DNA of 64,000 nucleotides, from NCBI GenBank assembly GCA_032716605.1, contig CM064519.1:28847943-28911942 (forward strand), read 5' to 3'. Shown here piece by piece: positions 22,557 through 35,320 of the stretch. The notes under the pieces are model-generated. The model ran no database searches and was not told where the DNA came from. It saw nothing but the letters and a program-made list of their open reading frames with translations. The first letter of the stretch is position 1. Each line of letters starts with the position of its first letter. The stretch comes from Paralithodes platypus (lineage: Eukaryota; Arthropoda; Malacostraca; Decapoda; Lithodidae). Made by a program: the position numbers and the translations under genes.

Positions 22557-23445
22557 TGTGTGTGTGTGTGTATGTGTGTGTGTGAAATAATTGAATCATA
22601 ATTATGCACCGACATACATATTATCTATCCAGAGCTACTTTGATTTGCTTAGATGTAGATGCCAACTCCCTCTCCCATTTATCTCATTGCCGATGTGTGT
22701 AAGGATAAAGGTATCATACGTACAACAACGGTGATAATTCACTGTACATTTTTCATTAAGATGATGTAATAATTATCAAGCACAGTAATGCTACTAAACA
22801 GCTCAAAACGTCAGTGTTCAGGAAACATTGAATACAACTGCAGTTAGGGTCAACAGTCTGTCTATGTTAAGCTTATCATCTGATGGGAGCTAGAACTTAA
22901 TAAAATGTCAATGAAATGAAAGATTTATTGCACTTTTTTAATTCGAGGTTTTCTTAAACTGAGTCAATTGCCTGACGATAGGAAGAATCAGATACAACTA
23001 TTGGTTTCGCTTTCAAATTGTTAATATACTCTAAGTGTTCAGCTTCGATACATATTTTTAATGATAAAGGTGTCTTGATTGTACAACCGATCAACATAGT
23101 ATTTCACAGCTCCAAGGATCAATCGAGTAGGCAATTGGAGGTAATGATTATAGTTAGGTTATTTGTTTGTCATAAGGACCACTTCATATAATAGAAATTG
23201 GGCATTGTAACCAGCCCCATGTGTGTGTGTGTGTGTGTGTTGAAATTCAGTCTCGAAAAATATGAATGGATTATGACGAAACTAGCTCAGTATCTTCATT
23301 TAGTAATCGAATACGTACCATTAACTTTTGTTTAACTTTAGGTAAGGCTCCAGTCCCCCCAAGTCCTCATCATAGACAACCTAGAGTTTAATTTCACGAA
23401 ATTTTGGCATCACACCAAAAACACACTATTCAATTTTGAATAATA
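22557..23445. other. Unassigned AT-rich spacer
   Basis: Short (GT)n runs at 22557-22583 and 23220-23240; otherwise no gene or structure recognised. Confidence 0.35.
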
Positions 23446-23700
23446 TTAAGGGGAGGGTTTTAGTTTGGTCTCTAGATATCCATCAAGCTTAAGATTACAC
23501 CCCCTTGAGGGGCTCAAGATAAATGTGTACATTTTTCGCTAGAAAAATTTCCCGGCTGAAAGCCGGTTCCTCTTAAATTACAGGCTCGCTATCGCTCGCC
23601 AGGATAAAATCGACACCTAAATGGCACGAAAGGTCTTAAAATTGACAGAAATGGGTTGAAAGTTCTTAAAATCGTCAATTTTTTTTTTTTTTTTTTTTTT
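23446..23700 (+). mobile_element. TTAAGGGG-family MITE, right end missing
   Basis: Starts TTAAGGGGAGGG and carries the family landmarks (GATATCCATCAAGCTT, GTACATTTTTCGCTAGAAA, CAGGCTCGCTATCGCTCGCC). It stops at a 22-nt poly-T run at 23679-23700, after which the family sequence does not resume. Confidence 0.8.
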
Positions 23701-23975
23701 AAAGACCTCCGTCTACGTATTGTGAAAAACCTGTTATCCTCCGGCAAATTGTGGGGTTGAGTGAGTGAAGGGGGGGGGGGACAGTGAATGAAGGAGGATG
23801 CATGTTTTTCATAATACGTGTTGCTAGCCCCAAACGCGCGCGCAACTGTGGCTTTCAACCATCCGACACATCCCCTTTTATTAATGTGCATCACACATGT
23901 TACATACAAATAAGGTTTATGTTTTGTTTTACCCTACTGTGGAAAGACTACGGATACACCACTCCTGCCGGGGCC

Positions 23976-25484
23976 TCACGCAGTGGCATGACCCAGTCCT
24001 GTCGAACTGAGCTCATGACGCTGGTGGCATTGCCCCGGAGGATAGCCATCCCTAGCCTTTGCTTGAGCCAGAGGGTTTCCCGGGGTTCTCCTGAAACTTC
24101 TGATTTTACGGCCTATTTCATTCACCATCTTAAGGGTGGTAGGGCCGAAGACTCCTGAAGTTTCGAATGCCAGGGGCTCGAACTGATGAATTCTGGCGAT
24201 GGCTTGATATTTTTCTCGCTTTTTATTTTCTGCTATCCGGGCGGCTTCACCTGCTTCGTCAGCGTTTCTGGCGGCGTTGGTTGTGGAGAAAGTGTCAACA
24301 CATGTGGCATCCCACACGAGGCACCGGCCATTCTTGTAAGAGAAAGTGGTCATCCCATCTGGCCGTTTGCCGTCTTCTCTGTGAAGTCCATGTGGTTCGA
24401 GGATTGATGCACAGTTAGCACTCTGCAGGGCCCGTTTTATGACATCATTTAGTGCAGAGTGTCTTGGCAGGCGGCCTGCGTTGTAATTACATGACAAGGC
24501 ATGGTGACCTTGAGCATCCATCCTCCCATCACACTTGCAAGTGTGTGGGTGACAAACTGCCGCACCCACTCTGAGCGCGATGGCGACCCGGAGCGCTTCA
24601 GCATCCAAGTGAGTTCCAAGAGGTGGGATGGGGATGGCGTGTAACCACAAGCCACTCTCCGAACGGGCGGCTGCCTGGAGGCGTGCTTTTGCAACCTGGT
24701 CTGCATTGGTTAGGAGATTTTCTTGAGTTTTCTTCGCCGAGATGGTATCCCACGCTTTCTGCTTGCTCCTGGAGGTACCCTCAGGCTCCTCCTCTACTCC
24801 TGTACTTCCCTTCCCGGTGTTAATCGCTGCTGTTACGTCCCCATTAAGTGTCATTCCGGGTTTAGAATAAAGGATGGACAATACGAGGTCGTTGGTCGCG
24901 ATGAGGGAAGAGATAAAGGCTGGGGAGGCAATATCCGAGGCTCTCCGTATGCCCAAGCCCCCGAGGCGGACAGGAAGGGTGGCTTGTGTCCAGGCCCGTT
25001 CTTTAAATTCCACGTTGGTGATGCTGGTCACTGCTTCTCGGATTATGCTGTCTAATTCTTGGAGGCCGCCATTGTTCGTGTAAGTCATCGATGTGCGCAG
25101 GAGGTATTGGAGTTTTGGGATGGAGAAACAGTTCTTGAGCAGGGCCAGAGCTGAGTGGGCATCGATGTGTATCAGGCGACTCACGAGACGTTGAAGCTCC
25201 TCCTTTTTAACTTGAAGTGCTAGTGGGATTGCTGCCAGAGTTAGTGGGGAACCTAATAGGGTTTGCTGGTGCTCCTGAAGGATCTTTACATCTGGCAATA
25301 TGTTTCGGAACAGGGCCTGAGTCTCTTCTCCTTGTTCACGTGTGTGGTTGAGGAGAACAAGTTCACATTTGGTGTCATTTATCACTAGCCCGGCCTGGCC
25401 GAGGTCAGTTATGATGTTATTTAGGTCGGTTAGAACGTTCTCTACTGACCCACCCAAAGGTTGCATCGTCCAGGTACCATACAT
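23976..25484 (-). pseudogene. REL LINE ORF, RT thumb and REL endonuclease
   Basis: 502 codons continuing from the RT in another frame (VENVLTDLNNIITDLGQAG onward). A Cys/His cluster near residues 310-332 (CHPHTCKC then GHHALSC) matches the CCHC zinc motif that precedes the restriction-like endonuclease of R2-type elements. About 60 residues later come KRPDGMTTF and CLVWDATCVDTF, consistent with the PD..(D/E)xK-like nuclease core. An acidic/basic helix (AARIAENKKREKYQ) then leads to the end. The reading frame is intact over 1.5 kb, suggesting fairly recent activity. Site-specific insertion is known for some relatives but cannot be shown here. Confidence 0.8.
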
Positions 25485-25968
25485 TCAGCTCTGACCTTAC
25501 TTTGTTAGCTGCTGCATCCACCCCTATTGAGAAAAGAGCAGGACCACCTGGATCTCCCTGCTGTAACCCGGTCTCTGATGGGATTACCGTCTCGCCAAAA
25601 ATCAGGATTGAAGGTTTGGAATAAGCCTGCCAAAGTAGGGGGTACAGAGTGGGGATGTGTTCTTGAGCTGCACGGAGGAAGACATCCCTGCGAATGCTGT
25701 TGAATGCGTTCCGCATGTCAATCTTTAGAAGCACTCGTTTTTCTTGGGCTTGGCTGAGGTAGGTGCAGGTTGCGTGTACAGCAGCTTCACACCCCCCTGG
25801 AGTTCCGAAACCTAGTTGAACTGGTCTTAAGTGTTGACCTAGGCCATTCGAGAGTGGTTTCAAACCCACCTTTGTGGCAAGGCGGCGGAAGGTGTTCCCT
25901 ACTGCTATTGGGCGCACACCGCCATCTTTTTTTGCCAGTGCACAGAGTGATGCCCGACTGTGCCACAC
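25417..25968 (-). pseudogene. REL LINE ORF, central reverse transcriptase
   Basis: 183 codons with RT blocks in order: DGGVRPIAVGNTFRRLA, FGTPGGCEAAVHA, LLKIDMRNAFNSIRRD (the first catalytic Asp block), GLQQGDPGGPALFSI, and WYLDDATFG with the catalytic DD. The PGG in place of the usual PLSP-type residues, and the early GxxGG block, separate it from the CR1 and Jockey RTs in this window. The upstream start is not natural; the frame joins the N-terminal ORF across a frameshift. The downstream join is also shifted at about 25455, where TTTGGGTGGGTC replaces an in-frame TTTGGGGGGTC-like run. Confidence 0.85.
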
Positions 25969-26993
25969 CCCAAAAATAGGGGTGTGGCACAGTCGGGTAC
26001 TTCCCCTCTTAAAACCATGTTGATGAATTTGGTGAGGGTTTCCAAGAGTGCCTCCCCAGCAGCTCCTGATCCCTGACCCAAGAGGCCTTTGAGGTGGGCG
26101 GGTCGGATACCATCTGGGCCCGCGGCTGAGCCTGCTGGGAATGAAGTCACTGCGGCGACCACCTGCTCCTTTGTGACAACTAAAGGTTGGCGCATCTGGT
26201 CATTTGGGGCAGGGGGGAGGTTCAGGTCCCTAGGTGTAGGTGGGTGCTTTTCTTGTAGGGCTTCAACAACTTCGGTGCCTTGACCAGCAAAACCTTCTGA
26301 AGAGGACAACAGTCTGACGGCCCCTTTGATGTCACTATCCGCCAGCTTCACAGCGACCCTCTTACGTAGCTGTTCAGCCTCTTCCTCTTCCTTCTCCTGG
26401 TGCTTCTGGGCCCTGTTTGGTTGCTGTTCGGGCGGTTCCACCAGTTTGTTTCCATCCATATACTGTGCTACTTGACGTTTCACTCTGGTGGCTAGTGAAA
26501 CCTGAAGATGGTCTTGTATGTTGGTTCTGGGTGGTTTTCGGAGGGCCCCATAGAAGAAACCCAGGAGCCGTGCCCATGCGAGGGGTGTCTTGAGCTGTAG
26601 GGCCTGCTTTATGATGGTTGTAAGGGCCTCCGCCACTTGGATTCTGGCTCCTTTAGGTACCCGGGCAAGGACCTGGATCCGCGCTTTCCATTTGGTCACC
26701 AGTTGGGTCAAGTCGGCGACCGGTGTTGCCCCGGTTGGCTCTGCAGTGGGCCCTGGGCATGCGAGACATTTCCAGTTTGGTTGTTCTCCTGATGTTTTCT
26801 TTGTCAGCTTAGCACAAGATAAATTAATAGATCTAAGACAGCCGGAACATTTTCGCGAATTCTTTCTTGCATTGGTTGTTCCGCACTTAAGACACTTAGT
26901 ATCTGCTAGGCCATAGTCTTCCAAGATTATCCGTTCCTCTGCCTCTACCAAGCCGTCCTCCTGATCTTCCCGTGGTGCTTCCATCTCTACCAT
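25905..26993 (-). pseudogene. REL LINE ORF, N-terminal zinc module
   Basis: 362 codons from ATG at 26993-26991. Near residues 34-80 there are Cys pairs spaced like a PHD or zinc-ribbon module (CLKCG, CSGC, CAKL, WKCLAC). A basic/glutamate-rich linker (QEKEEEEAEQLRKRVAVK) follows. At the end are the first RT blocks, including AGPDGIRPAHLKGL. Around 25975-25985 the frame is lost: the RT continues in another frame as IFGVWHSRASLCALAKKDGG. The break sits inside an inverted repeat (GTGCCACACCCC ... GGGGTGTGGCAC). The product would bind nucleic acid and prime reverse transcription; this copy cannot make it without frame restoration. Confidence 0.8.
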
Positions 26994-27093
26994 GTCTCCC
27001 TTGTTTCAGAAACCCCGGGAAATCTCTCCTGGCAAATATCTAGATTATTGCTGTTGTTATTAATGTATAATTGGCTGGATGCATAACAGTTCA

Positions 27094-27185
27094 CTTATCA
27101 TAGTCGACCTTTCTGATGGGATATGTAAAAAAAAAAAAAAAAAAAAAAAAACGTCACATATCATAGTCAACCTTTCTGATGGGCA
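27094..27185. repeat. 26-bp direct repeat flanking poly-A
   Basis: ATCATAGTCGACCTTTCTG (about 27097) recurs as ATCATAGTCAACCTTTCTG (about 27158) on either side of a 24-nt A run (27128-27151). It looks like a local duplication or a small A-tailed insertion near the upstream side of the REL LINE. Confidence 0.7.
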
Positions 27186-27479
27186 ATTGGCCTGCTTCTC
27201 CTAAAGCTAAGTGGTTAAATGTATAAATCCTCGGCATTGGGCACCGGTACAACTAAGAGATCTAACTGATTGAAAGGAAGCACGCCAATTATATCCTATG
27301 ATTACTTACACTGGCGACGCCACCCTGATGTTGAGTATTAATGAATGCTTAGGATATTAATAATGCTGTCAACATCAAGATAGGGAGAGAGCCAGATAGT
27401 GAGCGAGAGCCAGGATCTGAGTGGGTAACCGGATCTAGGGCAGCAGTTATGGAAAAATTATTAAATTGTACAAAATGTT
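27186..27479. other. Unassigned spacer
   Basis: Nothing recognised. Confidence 0.3.
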
Positions 27480-27502
27480 AAGAGAGAGAGAGAGAGAGAG
27501 AG
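27480..27502. repeat. Short (GA)n
   Basis: Eleven GA units. Confidence 0.9.
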
Positions 27503-27696
27503 CAGGGGCGGGGGCGAGGGAGAAAGAAAGCGAGCTGGAGAGGGGCTGGCCTGGTTGGGTATGAAAGATGTTAGAGGAAAACAAATAACTAAAATGATAA
27601 AAAGCGATCTGAAGTTATAGATAACCAAAAAAATAATAGCAATGAGGCGGTTAAGTGCGGTGATTGAAAGTGGATGGAAAGATGTTAAGGATAAAA

Positions 27697-27879
<183 letters not shown>

Positions 27880-27969
27880 ATGAAAATGGACCTTGTAGCA
27901 AGTATTTCCTAAATGGTTAGAGAGAGGGAAATGAAAATGGACCTTATAGCAAATACTTCATAAAGGTTA

Positions 27970-28387
27970 GAATTGTTTGAGAAGTTGAAGGACCGAGGGT
28001 CAGGTCCTTGGGGTAGATGGAAGATGAGGCCTATGGTGGGGAACCATAAGGGTGAAACTGCCTGCCCTATAAACGGTCACCTCACTCACCTTGTGGTCAC
28101 TGCTGGAGGTTTATGGTGCCTGGGCAGGGCTGGGCTAGTGCCTGACGGCTCCTTGTCCCCTCACTGATACTGGTAATAACACTCTCAAGATTAAACTAAA
28201 TATGCTTTGTGGGCGATGTTTAAACAAGAAACCAGTTCTGTTTACTATGTGCCGAAACACCGTATCATCGCCGATCTTCTGATACGTATATGGGTCACTC
28301 AGTCCCACGATACCCCTCCGAAAATCCCCTCTTTTGAGGAGCTCAACCGACCCGTGTGCTCTCACTGTGCTCTCACTCACACTCTAT
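27970..28387. other. Unassigned spacer
   Basis: Moderately GC-rich, with short frames on both strands and no recognised domain. Confidence 0.3.
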
Positions 28388-28491
28388 CAAAATAATGGGG
28401 CGAACGTCTTACAATTAGAAAAGCAATGGGGCTAAACATGAGGGAGAAAGGAGTCAAGAAAAAACTCCCTCAAGTGGAAATCTCCCCTTAA
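28388..28491 (+). mobile_element. TTAAGGGG-family MITE, right-end piece
   Basis: Contains AATGGGGCGAACGTCTTA, AATGGGGCTAAACATGAGGG and the terminal GAAATCTCCCCTTAA of the family. The left two thirds are absent. Confidence 0.75.
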
Positions 28492-28504
28492 GAGGTGCAG
28501 TCAC

Positions 28505-28806
28505 CAATATAATTATATAGTAGTGTGCAGCGCTTATTGGATTATATAATTATATAGTAGTGTGCAGCGCTTATTGGATTATATAATTATATAGTAGTGT
28601 GCAGCGCTTATTGGATTATATAATTATATAGTAGTGTGCAGCGCTTATTGGATTATATAATTATATAGTAGTGTGCAGCGCTTATTGGATTATATAATTA
28701 TATAGTAGTGTGCAGCGCTTATTGGATTATATAATTATATAGTAGTATGCAGCGCTTATTGGATTATATAATTATATAGTAGTGTGCAGCGCTTATTTGA
28801 TTATAT
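28505..28806. repeat. 37-bp tandem repeat, 8 units
   Basis: The unit is ATTATATAATTATATAGTAG plus TGTGCAGCGCTTATTGG. Units are nearly identical; one has TATGCAG and the last has TTTGA. It has the same period as 20313-20460 but an unrelated sequence. Confidence 0.97.
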
Positions 28807-29122
28807 GTTTTCGCCAACTGCATACGGAAGATATCCAAGAGACTTAAACAGAAATAGAAAAAGCTTCCCATGTTCCATAAAATATGTACTCCAGCTTTGG
28901 GAAATAAATATTTCTCATATATCATTCGATAGTTACACCTTGGTCCAAATGACCACCAGGTGAACCATTACTTGATATTCCTCAATCGGATAACTGTTAA
29001 TTGTCTTTATTAGTCCTACTGCCGCCATGCGATCGTACTCTGACAGGTCCTTCCAAAGATGAAAATAATAGTCGTGAGGTAGCTAGAATGAAGCAATAAC
29101 TGGCGTCATTTGATTGGAAGTG

Positions 29123-29481
29123 TTAAGGGGACAGTGGTTATTTTATGGGAGTCTAATTATATATATATTAATTTATGTTTTTAGTTTCCTCCCTAGACCT
29201 CCATCAAACTTACAAAACATCTATTAGATCCCCCTTGAGATTAATTTGTACATTTTTCCGTAGACAAATGTCACGGCCGAAGTCCGGTTCCTCCATAATT
29301 ACAGGCTTGCTATCGCTCGCCAAGAAAAAATCAACACCTAAATAGCAGGAAAGGTCTTAATATTGACAACAAATGGGTCGAAACTAATTGGGCAAACATC
29401 TTAAAATATGAACACTAATGGGGCTAAGCATGAGGGAGAAGGAGGTCCAAACATTAAAAAAATCAACTAACTCTCCCTTAA
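29123..29481 (+). mobile_element. TTAAGGGG-family MITE, 359 bp
   Basis: Starts TTAAGGGGACAG and ends ACTCTCCCTTAA. All inner landmarks are present, in order: CTAGACCTCCATCAAAC, GTACATTTTTCCGTAGACA, CAGGCTTGCTATCGCTCGCC, AATGGGGCTAAGCATGAGGG. Confidence 0.85.
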
Positions 29482-29570
29482 AGTGAGCGTGGCGTAGCGG
29501 TAAGCGGGCGTAAACACCAGCCGCAGCAACAGGGTGTGATCAAAACACCTCGACCGGCCCCCAGTGGAAG
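29482..29570 (+). mobile_element. tRNA-like SINE head
   Basis: GTGAGCGTGGCGTAGCGGTA resembles a tRNA 5' half with box A, followed by a weaker box-B-like GGTGTGATCAAAACACC. It begins exactly at the end of the MITE. The body is not recognised in the window. Confidence 0.4.
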
Positions 29571-29900
29571 AAAAGAAACTGACGAGGAAGAACGAAATAG
29601 TGCAAGAAAAGAAGTTGATAGAGAACAGGCAAGGGGAGAAGGGTAATGATGACGGATGAAGGCACGAGTGAGAAAAGGAAAGGAGAGAGTTAGCTTGGGA
29701 AAGGAAAGGGGGGAATTGAAGAACGAATTGCGTGAAGAAAAGGAAACGATTTACACATTATGGGTCGCACGTGAAGGCCAAAAGTCACGAATCATTCGAG
29801 ATAAATACAGTAAGAAAGTTAAAATGCTAGTGACCCCAACCGATTTTGAAAATTTATTGAATATTAAAATTTCTAAGATCCAACATGCATTTTCTGTTTT
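29571..29900. other. Unassigned A/G-rich spacer
   Basis: A lysine-rich frame at 29656-29949 without domain; probably compositional. Confidence 0.3.
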
Positions 29901-30077
29901 GTATTCTGGCTATTATTATAAGACGATTTTATATTGGAAGGTTATATGATAGTCAGGGGGTTACTTGAGATATTCTTTACCCTAATAATAAACACAGACC
30001 CTTCTTAAATTGCATAAAATCGTCTAATAATAGCCAAAATAAACTATCAACATTCGTCATAGTCTTCAAAGGGTTAA
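29900..30077. mobile_element. Diverged piggyBac-like TTAA MITE
   Basis: Inner inverted arms TTCTGGCTATTATTATAAGA and its complement around AATAATAGCCAAAATA match the arms of 541-755 and 38071-38285. The right end reads CAAAGGGTTAA (TTAA at 30074-30077). The left TIR is not clear. Confidence 0.6.
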
Positions 30078-30630
<553 letters not shown>

Positions 30631-30974
30631 GTGTAATTAAATTATATATTTGGTACACAACACCCGAAATGAGCGACGAATTTAAGAATGTCAAATACCA
30701 TGAGTCAAATAGTGAAGACAAATCATTTCAACAAATAGAAGAAATATAATCAATTCGATAGGAATATAAAATAAATACAACAAAATTGCTCAAGGTAAAA
30801 CTATGGAATCGATTTATATATAAATACAAATAGTGTATAATAATATGTTTGTTCATGACTGCTCTCAGAAAACTATCCAATATGCATGAAAGACGAACAC
30901 AAAAATAACAAAATGAAAACTAAAATATTCCAAGAATAATCTACAAAACTAGTTGCGTAGAAATAAAGGTTGTC

Positions 30975-31365
<391 letters not shown>

Positions 31366-31545
31366 TTCATTAGGGAGAGGTAGACCGAATGAGAGGTGGA
31401 AGGATGGAGTGAGGAAGTACATGAACGAAGGCGGTGCTGGTTGGGGGGAGGGGCGTCGACTGACTGGGGACAGAGGTGCACGGGGGCGGTTCGTTCGTGG
31501 CCACCCCTTCGGGGATCGCGGCGTCAGGCAATAGATAGATAGATT
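31366..31545 (+). mobile_element. LINE 3' fragment (GRPxxRWxD region)
   Basis: Plus-strand translation gives GRPNERWKDGVRKYMNE then WGEGRRLTGDRGARGRFVRG, the C-terminal end typical of arthropod LINE polyproteins that carry a GRPxxRWxD block. The coding stretch is short and 5'-truncated at about 31366. A GATA-type run (ATAGATAGATAG) follows as the likely tail. Confidence 0.6.
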
Positions 31546-33203
31546 ATAAAGTGAGTATGATTATATTTTACATTGTATTTCATTGAGGTGGAATAATAGG
31601 TATATTAATAAACGATACTAATTTCATTGTGAATGTTAGACTGGATGGGTAACAAGAAACTGGTCACCTTATTAACATTATTTGATACTTTACAGGAAGA
31701 TGGGAAAGACATATTTCATCGTAAAAAGGGAAATATAAATAACTTATGAAGTAACTGAAGTAGGACCACTTGATAAATGAAAACAGAAGAATAAGATTCA
31801 CTTATGCAGGAGGTTTGGATAGGAATAACAAACAGAAGTAATACAGCAAAGTAAAGAGCCTATTTGTAACGTGAGACTAGTGATAAAGAGCATGGATATA
31901 AAAGTAAATAAGAATAATTTGTGTAGGAAATAATAGACAACTTAACAAATTAAATTCAGATTAGCTTACATACAGTATAGAATGGGGCTACACACAAGTA
32001 CACACCAATATACATAGCCTAAAGAAATGGTTTATATAAAGACCTGGACTAGGATATAAACAACACCAACAACAACACCACCACCACCTACAACAAGAAC
32101 AACAACAACGAAGGGGTAATGACAAAAACATAAGGGTAGGGTGGTTACCATGGCATAATAATGATAATCGTAATGACACAAACATCAACCTATATAAAGA
32201 GTTGGAACCTAATAAAAACTCCATCGAAGGGGGGTAATGATGTGAGTGTGAGGGTAGAGGGAGGGTTGGTATTGATAGTGACAGCTGGGGTTGTCACTGT
32301 GTCGGCCTCTCTATTATAGTCATTTATCTATGTGTGTCAGTAGGTGTGATCATCAGGGTTAGGTGGAATGGTGTGTGTGTGTGTGTGTATGTGTGTGTGT
32401 TCAGTCGTTTATGTAGATAAGCGTGTGTCACAGCACATGTACAGTATGTGTATATACTGTAAGTGATCAAAATAGTTTGTGTGACTACGAGTATGTGTGC
32501 CTGTTTGTGATTGTGTCTACGCACTCGCGCGGGTGTGTATGTGAGCTTTCAAACGTATTCATACCCAACGCATGTGTACATGAATATATATTTGTGTGTG
32601 TATGTGTGTGTACTCACGTGTATTATTTTGTACATTAAAATATGTAGGACGGTATTCCTCCAGGATACACCATTGGTGCCATAATATTTGTTATTATAGG
32701 TGGTGTACTGCATAGCATAAAATAACAGTATAAACTATGTAAAGCAACCCTATTATACATTTATTGATCTCCTAGTTACACCATAGCTACAACATTATCT
32801 TAGCTTACCCTGGTCGTACCTAACCTAATTTATATTACGTAACTTAATCTAAACTATTCAAGTTATATCAATTAACTTTAATATATTTGAGCCCCATACT
32901 ATTTCATATTGTAATCATTCTTTACAATTACTGCAGATGTAAGAACCTAAATTATTATTATTTTTACAGGTAGAATGTGTCCGATGTATTGGGTAATCAT
33001 CGCTTTAATAAACTTTCATTAACTCTTACTGCAGAGCTTTTGATCAAAGTTGAAATTTTGTGAATTAATGCATTAGACACATAATTTACGATTACTAACA
33101 CTATATATATTTTTGTTTTGTTTGCGCAACAATCAGCATTTCTTTATATAGTACAGAAAATTATCGTAAGCAAGAGTGAGGAGTGATGAACTAATACTGT
33201 TAA
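31546..33203. other. Unassigned AT-rich spacer
   Basis: Contains CAA/ACC-rich DNA at 32060-32110 and short TG-rich runs at 32370-32400 and 32590-32620. No gene, RNA or element recognised. Confidence 0.35.
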
Positions 33204-33578
33204 TTAAGGGGGGTATTTTTCTCTGGACCTCCTTTCTCCTTAATGTTTAGCCCCATTATCTTTGAGATTTTAAGAATTTTGCTCCATTAGTTTGGTTATT
33301 TTAAGATCTTTCGTGCCATTTGGGTGTCGATTTTTTCTTGGCGAGCGATAAAAATCCTGTAATTTATGAAGTGCCAGCCTTCAGCCAGGACATTTTTCTA
33401 CCCCCCCCCCCCAAAAAAAAAGAAAAAAAAAGAAAAAGAAAACAACAACGTACACATTTATCGCGATGGGGGTGGTCCTGGGGGTATTTTTAAAGTTTGA
33501 TGTAGGTCATGGGAGGACACTAAAAAATAATAATAAATAAATACATATATGAATAAATAAATGCCCATCTCCCTTTAA
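33204..33578 (-). mobile_element. TTAAGGGG-family MITE, reversed
   Basis: The family words appear in reverse complement (AATGTTTAGCCCCATTA, CATTTGGGTGTCGATTTTTT, CTTGGCGAGCGATA). Ends are TTAAGGGGGGT at 33204 and CCCATCTCCCTTTAA at 33578. The centre carries a poly-C then poly-A run (about 33400-33440) in place of the usual sequence. Confidence 0.8.
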
Positions 33579-34257
33579 GAGCTTTGTCCGGCAACTATAT
33601 ATTGGAAACTTGATCCTGGAAAGATTTCCGGGATATTTTGTAAACTGCTATCGGAAATTAAACTAAAGGTAAGTTGTAATATTCGGCAGGGTTGTTATAA
33701 GTCGTTTAAATATAACTTACAGAGCAATATTGCTGGAAATAGATGTCAGGTGACTCTTGGGGACTCTAGGGAAGAGCGGTAGATCCCTAGTGCATGACAT
33801 TGTGTCGTCCCTCCAACACCAACAGTCCAACACACACACATCACCCACATATTCATACACGTCACCCAAGCACATACATCCACATACACGGCTCCTACTC
33901 ACAACTTTACTGTACATGGCCAATACTCTACACCACCGCAATTGGATATAATGGTTTGATAATTTCAAACAGTGGATCTCAACCAGTGCCAAATCAACTA
34001 GGGCCAGTCAGATCAGTGCTATTATTAAGTACTAGCCTTACTTGACCTAACCTAACCTAAACTTACTATTTGAGAGCTACTGATTGACATACACTATTGG
34101 TGAATTATTCGGCAACCCCTCCTCTCAGTATTCCAGCCGTAGGTTTATGTAATTCCGTGAGAATAGTGAACCTTTCTAGATTGAGAGCGAATACAGTACA
34201 AGACTAAGTGTGTGTGCACTCCAATATTTAAAAAAAAATAAAAAAATATAAAAAAAC
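33579..34257. other. Unassigned spacer
   Basis: A short AACCTAACCTAAC run at about 34039-34056 is telomere-like but only two or three units long. No gene recognised. Confidence 0.35.
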
Positions 34258-34259
34258 AT

Positions 34260-34316
<57 letters not shown>
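34258..34316. repeat. (AT)n microsatellite
   Basis: AT/TA dinucleotide run; a second similar one lies at 34841-34884. Confidence 0.95.
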
Positions 34317-34318
<2 letters not shown>

Positions 34319-34839
34319 CGTAAATTTAATGAGGTGCACATGAAGAAATATATGCATAGATTGATATATAGCTAGCTGTACAGATACTAGTTCATAGATA
34401 GATAGAGACAGACATATTGATTGATAGATGGTTAGACGAAGCAATGACAAACACAAAATGCCATAACAAATGCTAGAATAATAATACAAATTTTACGTGT
34501 TAATGATAATGCTAATTTCCATCAAAAGTTCAGCAACCTGTACTTTCCCATAGGCGACACAGAAACCATCCCAACCACAGGAAAACCGCAGAAGGTTCAA
34601 ACAATAAATAAAAACCAACGGAAAAAACACCTCACCAGTTAGCGACTTCTCTTCTAGGTTACGTGTTCTTTACTTTGTTTAGATTCACACTAAGCTTTCA
34701 TTTTGTTTATGCACAGCACAAACCTACATGAAAGCGAATCCGAGGAGGATGCATACCCAGCTCACAGTTAACACTACCGCGCAACGTAACGGGAGTGCAT
34801 CCATTAGTTCCAGCAAGCATGAATATTTAGCTTTTTAGG

Positions 34840-34885
<46 letters not shown>

Positions 34886-35320
34886 TTTTGGGGGTGCGTC
34901 CCAGAAAGGGGAGTGAGAAACGGGGGCGACATCCAATGTTAACCAAATGTTAAATGTTAATGCACTTGCATCGGGTACTAAATGAAGGGATTGGTTAAGT
35001 CTTATCGAAATGCATTCATTTGTTCTAGAATTATTATGCAAACAGACAGACACAAGCACACAGGACACAAATATGAACAAATAATACCTTGCTCTTCATG
35101 CGTAAGGTAACACACAAGGTAATTATAGTTGTGCAATGACAGTAATTAGTCGAAATGTCTCTGTAGATTGAATTTATTTATGATTAACCTGGAAGTTACA
35201 GCATCAAAGATAGTCATGGTTTTAGTTTTCTTTCATTTGTCAACTCTATCTAATAAATATATTCTTGCAAAGGAAGATTATCGAGGCAATTTATATAATA
35301 CATCCACTCAACAAAGAGTG
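34317..35320. other. Spacer with (AT)n
   Basis: Apart from the (AT)n at 34841-34884 nothing is recognised. Confidence 0.35.

Larger units (their letters stand above)
23806..26993 (-). mobile_element. REL-type (R2/Hero/NeSL-like) LINE, nearly complete
   Basis: A non-LTR retrotransposon on the minus strand whose protein combines an N-terminal Cys-rich zinc module, a reverse transcriptase and a C-terminal CCHC motif with a restriction-like endonuclease. It runs from an ATG at 26993 to a TGA at 23976, then a 3' UTR to about 23806. That 3' limit is where similarity to the second copy (48827-49805, plus) ends. I do not assign it to a named family. No target-site duplication is identified. The three coding pieces are listed separately. 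Confidence 0.8.

Noticed and set aside
24167..25083. Plus-strand open frames opposite the REL LINE
   Set aside because: Antisense shadows of a 502-codon frame with recognisable CCHC and endonuclease motifs.
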